9,883 nucleotides of DNA from Methylococcales bacterium (lineage in GTDB: Bacteria > Pseudomonadota > Gammaproteobacteria > Methylococcales > Methylomonadaceae), in contig SHZG01000084.1 in the NCBI GenBank assembly GCA_009692395.1, forward strand, positions 1 to 9,883, written 5' to 3'. Shown here piece by piece: positions 6,325 to 9,883 of this stretch. Under the pieces are notes generated by a model that searched no databases, was not told where the DNA came from, and saw only the letters and a program-made list of their open reading frames with translations. The translations under genes and the position numbers were made by a program. Every line of letters begins with the position of its first letter. The first letter of the stretch is position 1.

Positions 6325-9300
6325 ATGAACCCATCTCGCCTATTTATTCTCCGCCCTGTCGCCACGTCGTTATTAATGTTCGCGTTGTTATTAGCGGGCA
6401 TTTTAGCTTATCGACAACTGCCGATTTCAGCCTTACCACAAGTCGATTACCCGACTATCCAAGTCGTCACGCTTTACGCTGGTGCGAGTCAAGATGTGAT
6501 GTCGTCCTTGATTACTTCGCCGCTGGAACGCCAGTTAGGACAATTGGCAGGCTTAACACAAATGTCATCGACCAGTTCAGGCGGTGCATCGGTGATTGTG
6601 TTGCAATTCAATTTAGAATTGCCCATTGATATTGCCGAACAAGAAGTGCAAGCGGCAATCAATGCGGCAACTAATTTCTTGCCTAGAGATTTGCCGATGC
6701 CGCCGATATATAGCAAGGTTAATCCTGCGGACGCGCCCATTTTAACGCTGGCAGTACACTCAAAAACTTTGCCACTGACCAAAGTAGAAGATTTAGTTGA
6801 TACCCATTTAGCACAAAAATTATCGCAATTAACAGGCGTGGGTTTGGTTAGTATCAGCGGTGGACAACGCCCCGCCGTACGCATTCAAGCCAATCCGACC
6901 GCGCTATCCGCTTACGGATTAAGTTTGGAGGATTTACGCACCGCTATCAGTAACGCTAACGTCAATCAACCCAAAGGAATGTTTGACGGCGCGACTCGTG
7001 CCGCCATTATTGATGCCAACGATCAACTGCGTTCGGCGGATGAATATAAAGCCCTGATTATCGCCTACCGTAACGGACGACCCGTACAATTAGCCGATGT
7101 TGCCGATGCTACCGACGCGGCAGAAAATGTGCGACTCGCCGCGTGGGCAAATGGTGCAGCAGCGGTGATTGTCAATATTCAACGCCAACCCAGCACCAAT
7201 GTCATTGAAGTGGTTGACCGTATTAAAGCCCTGTTACCGCAACTGCAAGAATCGCTACCCAGTGATGTAGAAGTTGAGATATTAACCGACCGCACGACCA
7301 CGATTCGCGCCTCAGTCACCGATGTCCAACATGAACTGTTACTCGCGCTGGTGTTAGTGGTGCTGGTGATTTTTCTGTTTTTGCGGAACGTGTCGGCAAC
7401 GGCAATTCCCGCGCTGGTTGTGCCGCTGTCTTTAGTCGGTACGTTTGCCGTGATGTACTTAGCCGACTTTAGTATTAACAATCTGACGTTAATGGCGTTG
7501 ACCATTGCCGCTGGCTTTGTGGTTGATGATGCTATCGTGGTGATTGAAAATATCAGCCGCTATATTGAAGAAGGCGAAACACCGATTCAAGCCGCGTTAA
7601 AAGGCTCAGAACAAATTGCCTTCACCATTATTTCACTGACGTTTTCGTTGGTCTCCGTGTTGATTCCGCTGTTATTTATGGGTGATGTGGTTGGGCGATT
7701 ATTTAGAGAATTTGCTATGACGCTGGCAGTAGCGATTTTAATTTCTGCGATAATTTCCCTAACGCTCACGCCGATGATGTGCGCGAAAATTCTGCGCCCT
7801 GTGAATGAAGAAAAAGCAGGCTGGTTTTATCGCGTTAGTGGGCAGTTTTTACACAACATGACGATGAGTTACGGCACAGCACTTCGATGGGTATTAAATT
7901 ATCAAGGCTTAACCTTATTGATAGCGGCGGCGACTTTAGTCCTGACCGTGTTTTTATACACCATCGTGCCGAAAGGTTTTTTTCCTGTCCAAGACACAGG
8001 CGTTATTCAAGGTATATCGGAAGCCCCGCAAAGTATTTCCTTTACTGCAATGGGCAAACGCCAACAAGCACTCGCCGCCGTGTTGCAAGCAGATGAAGCG
8101 GTTGCCAGCGTGTCTTCATTGATCGGCGTTGATGGCATTAATGCCACGCTCAACACAGGGCGATTCTTAATCACCTTGAAGCCGTTAGACATCCGCAAAG
8201 TCCGCGCGACTGAGGTTATTAATCGCTTAAAACCGAAATTAGATGAAGTAGAAGGCATTACTTTATATTTGCAACCGTCTCAAGATTTAACCATTGAAAC
8301 CCGCGTCAGTCGCTCACAATACCAATTCACCTTAGAATCCGTGTCAGCAACTGAATTAACGCACTGGTCAGAACGCTTAGTCACTGAATTAACACACAAT
8401 CCACAACTCACCAATGTCGCTAGTGATGTGCAGGATAAAGGCTTACAAGTGTTTGTCGATGTGGATAGGAACGCGGCAAGTCGCATGGGAATCACAATGG
8501 CAGCGATTGATAACACGCTGTACGATGCCTATGGACAGCGGTTAATTTCAACCATGTTCACGCAATCCAATCAATACCGCGTGGTGATGGAAGTGAAGCC
8601 TGAATTTAGTAGCAGTCCCGCCGCATTGAATGAATTGCGGGTGATGTCAGCGAACGGCACGGCGATTCCATTAACCAGCATTGCCACCATTAGTGAGCGA
8701 CACGCGCCGCTAGTCGTTAATCATATCGGACAGTTTCCCGCGTCCACCATTTCGTTTAATCTCGCGGAAGGCGCGTTTTTAGGGGATGCCATTGATGCTA
8801 TTGAACAAGCCAAACAAAATATCGGCTTACCGATTAGCGTACAAGCCCATTATCAAGGCGCGACGCTCGCTTTTAGCGCGTCATTGTCTAACACGCTGTG
8901 GCTGATTATTGCCGCGATTATTACCGTGTATATCGTGCTGGGTGTGTTATATGAAAGTTATATCCACCCTGTCACGATTCTGTCTACGCTACCGTCTGCG
9001 GGCGTGGGCGCATTGTTGGCGTTAATGGTATCGGATACCGATTTAAGCATCATTGCCATCATCGGTATTATTCTGCTCATCGGTATCGTCAAGAAAAACG
9101 CCATTATGATGATTGACTTTGCCTTAGAAGCCGAACGCAAACAGGGAAAATCCGCGCATGAAGCGATTTATCAAGCCTGTCTGTTACGGTTTCGCCCAAT
9201 TATGATGACCACTATGGCGGCGTTATTGAGCGCGTTGCCGTTAATGCTCGGCACAGGTGTCAGTTCAGAATTACGTCATCCCTTAGGTATCACAATGGTA

Positions 9301-9399
9301 GGCGGCTTAATTGTTAGCCAGTTATTGACGTTGTTTACTACGCCTGTGATTTATTTGGCGTTTGATAGGTTGAGTAATCGGCGTTGGTTTAAAAATTAA
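6325..9399 (+). CDS. mdtB: RND multidrug efflux transporter, MdtB-like
   Basis: This 1024-aa inner-membrane pump of the HAE-1 RND class uses the proton gradient to expel drugs from the periplasm or membrane. The start NPSRLFILRPVATSLLM and blocks such as PADAPILTLAV, ISGGQRPAVRIQAN and LTLMALTIAAGFVVDDAIVV match E. coli MdtB (1040 aa) better than AcrB. The layout is a TM1 near 10-28, a first porter/docking loop (about 30-335), TM2-6 (about 337-490), a TM7 region near 527-547, a second periplasmic loop (about 550-850) and a C-terminal membrane bundle (about 857-1015). Proton-relay residues are present: D401 and D402, K924 in IVKKNAIMM, and T962 in RPIMMTT, equivalent to AcrB D407, D408, K940 and T978. 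The pump therefore looks functional. A weak GATAGG precedes the ATG. E. coli MdtB works as a heterotrimer with MdtC. No mdtC follows here, so this pump may act as a homotrimer or use a partner encoded elsewhere. Confidence 0.94.
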   Translation: MNPSRLFILRPVATSLLMFALLLAGILAYRQLPISALPQVDYPTIQVVTLYAGASQDVMSSLITSPLERQLGQLAGLTQMSSTSSGGASVIVLQFNLELPIDIAEQEVQAAINAATNFLPRDLPMPPIYSKVNPADAPILTLAVHSKTLPLTKVEDLVDTHLAQKLSQLTGVGLVSISGGQRPAVRIQANPTALSAYGLSLEDLRTAISNANVNQPKGMFDGATRAAIIDANDQLRSADEYKALIIAYRNGRPVQLADVADATDAAENVRLAAWANGAAAVIVNIQRQPSTNVIEVVDRIKALLPQLQESLPSDVEVEILTDRTTTIRASVTDVQHELLLALVLVVLVIFLFLRNVSATAIPALVVPLSLVGTFAVMYLADFSINNLTLMALTIAAGFVVDDAIVVIENISRYIEEGETPIQAALKGSEQIAFTIISLTFSLVSVLIPLLFMGDVVGRLFREFAMTLAVAILISAIISLTLTPMMCAKILRPVNEEKAGWFYRVSGQFLHNMTMSYGTALRWVLNYQGLTLLIAAATLVLTVFLYTIVPKGFFPVQDTGVIQGISEAPQSISFTAMGKRQQALAAVLQADEAVASVSSLIGVDGINATLNTGRFLITLKPLDIRKVRATEVINRLKPKLDEVEGITLYLQPSQDLTIETRVSRSQYQFTLESVSATELTHWSERLVTELTHNPQLTNVASDVQDKGLQVFVDVDRNAASRMGITMAAIDNTLYDAYGQRLISTMFTQSNQYRVVMEVKPEFSSSPAALNELRVMSANGTAIPLTSIATISERHAPLVVNHIGQFPASTISFNLAEGAFLGDAIDAIEQAKQNIGLPISVQAHYQGATLAFSASLSNTLWLIIAAIITVYIVLGVLYESYIHPVTILSTLPSAGVGALLALMVSDTDLSIIAIIGIILLIGIVKKNAIMMIDFALEAERKQGKSAHEAIYQACLLRFRPIMMTTMAALLSALPLMLGTGVSSELRHPLGITMVGGLIVSQLLTLFTTPVIYLAFDRLSNRRWFKN

Positions 9400-9400
9400 C

Positions 9401-9426
9401 CTCGTTCCACGCCGCGTGGGAACGAG
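9401..9426. repeat. CTCGTTCC hairpin repeat after mdtB
   Basis: The inverted repeat starts 2 nt after the mdtB stop. The left arm is CTCGTTCCACG (9401-9411), the loop CCG, and the right arm CGTGGGAACGAG (9415-9426), with one bulged G in the right arm. I recall closely similar CTCGTTCCCACG...CGTGGGAACGAG units as dispersed repeats in several proteobacterial genomes, including large sulfur bacteria; this is memory, not a search. It may act as a transcript-end hairpin for mdtB, though an A/T-rich but mixed stretch follows rather than a T-run. Confidence 0.7.
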
Positions 9427-9453
9427 AATAAAATTTATTAGGATTAAAAAGTT

Positions 9454-9690
9454 ATGTCGATAAATAATTATGATGACATTTATAAAAATTTTAGAGAATG
9501 TTTATTAACCCATAAACCCGATGAAACAACACAAATCACAAGAGCAATAAAAAGATTTTTTAGTTGTTATTGCATGGAGTATGAAGTTTTATCCTCAGAT
9601 AATATTGGTGAATATATCCTTGATGTTCTGGTTGTTGATTATCGTCCAAAAGCATTGATAAATAGTAATAAAAAAACGGTAGTGGGTTAA
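9454..9690 (+). CDS. small hypothetical protein, possibly truncated
   Basis: This 78-aa ORF has a fair Shine-Dalgarno (AGGA at 9440-9443, 10 nt before ATG) and AT-rich composition. The product is acidic to neutral, with no signal peptide or membrane segment. It has a helical N-terminal half (YDDIYKNFRECLLTHKPDE, then ITRAIKRFFSCYCMEY) and a beta-like end (EYILDVLVVDYRPKALINS). I do not recognise the family. The sequence stops abruptly after a beta-strand and a lysine-rich turn (NSNKKTVVG), about 85 bp before the IS630-family transposase start. It may therefore be the N-terminal part of a longer gene cut by the insertion or by a related rearrangement. Function is unknown. Confidence 0.55.
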   Translation: MSINNYDDIYKNFRECLLTHKPDETTQITRAIKRFFSCYCMEYEVLSSDNIGEYILDVLVVDYRPKALINSNKKTVVG

Positions 9691-9727
9691 ATCTGTGCTG
9701 ATAGATTAAAATCACGGGCAGAATAAA

Positions 9728-9755
9728 ATCACACTTATAGCAAAAGCAGTATAAT
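9728..9755 (+). promoter_or_regulatory. possible promoter of the IS630 transposase
   Basis: A perfect TATAAT (9750-9755) lies 16 nt after ATCACA (9728-9733, 4/6 of the -35 consensus) and 18 nt before the transposase ATG. If the element starts near the TA dinucleotides at 9736-9739, the -35 would come from flanking DNA. Assigned by eye only. Confidence 0.3.
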
Positions 9756-9773
9756 TTGATTATTTTAAATTAG

Positions 9774-9883
9774 ATGACATATTCAGCCGATTTCCGCCAA
9801 AAAGTATTGACGATTAAAGAACAAGAAGGGCTAACACAAGCGGAAGCGGCAGTGCGTTTTGGTGTTGGAGTGGCAAGTATAAC
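9774..9883 (+). CDS. IS630-family transposase, N-terminal part (cut by window edge)
   Basis: The ATG at 9774 opens a frame reading MTYSADFRQKVLTIKEQEG, then LTQAEAAVRFGVGVASI, and runs off the window after 36 codons. This is the N-terminal helix-turn-helix of an IS630/Tc1-mariner-type transposase (known start pattern: MxYSxDFRxKVL...T..EAAxRFGVGxxTV). This part binds the terminal repeats; the DDE catalytic domain lies outside. No Shine-Dalgarno is clear. The left end of the element probably lies at or near the TA dinucleotides at 9736-9739, since IS630 elements insert at TA and duplicate it. The exact end cannot be set without the right end. Confidence 0.85.
   Translation, partial: MTYSADFRQKVLTIKEQEGLTQAEAAVRFGVGVASI

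Noticed and set aside
9707..9732. 9-bp direct repeat TAAAATCAC as a target-site duplication
   Set aside because: IS630 elements duplicate only TA and both copies lie on the same side of the transposase gene. In AT-rich DNA this is probably chance.

Overview
The window looks like a chromosomal or integrated segment of a gammaproteobacterium. The MdtA/MdtB-type efflux proteins resemble the enterobacterial ones closely. IS1, IS200/IS605 and IS630 relatives together, moderate G+C, and a CTCGTTCC-type hairpin fit a mobile-element-rich member of the Thiotrichales/Beggiatoa type. That placement is inference and cannot be fixed from 9.9 kb.

Left part (1-323): debris of two unrelated insertion sequences lies end to end. 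The C-terminus of an IS1-family transposase runs in from the left edge. It is followed at once by the C-terminus of an IS200/IS605 TnpA in another frame.

DNA-maintenance block (363-4085): a complete topoisomerase III (topB), a GIY-YIG endonuclease with nine NUMOD3 motifs, and a single-stranded DNA-binding protein (ssb). The endonuclease looks like a free-standing homing-type gene lodged between topB and ssb. A topB-ssb pair is common in integrative elements, but no integrase or conjugation gene is visible here.

Intergenic block (4086-4266): two consecutive palindromes lie after ssb. One is a perfect 34-bp palindrome built from four GACTG/CAGTC half-sites. Its 14-nt arm recurs exactly inside the mdtA coding sequence just downstream.

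Efflux block (4267-9399): mdtA (periplasmic adaptor), an AT-rich gene for an unrecognised membrane protein, then mdtB (inner-membrane RND pump). MdtA and MdtB would form two parts of a tripartite drug efflux pump. No mdtC follows, and no outer-membrane channel gene is in view. The middle gene differs in base composition and looks like an insertion into the operon.

Right part (9400-9883): a hairpin repeat directly after mdtB, a 78-codon unrecognised ORF that may be truncated, and the first 36 codons of an IS630-family transposase running off the edge.

The two points most worth a second look are the palindrome whose arm matches mdtA and the regularly spaced NUMOD3 array. All calls come from reading the sequence; no similarity search was run.
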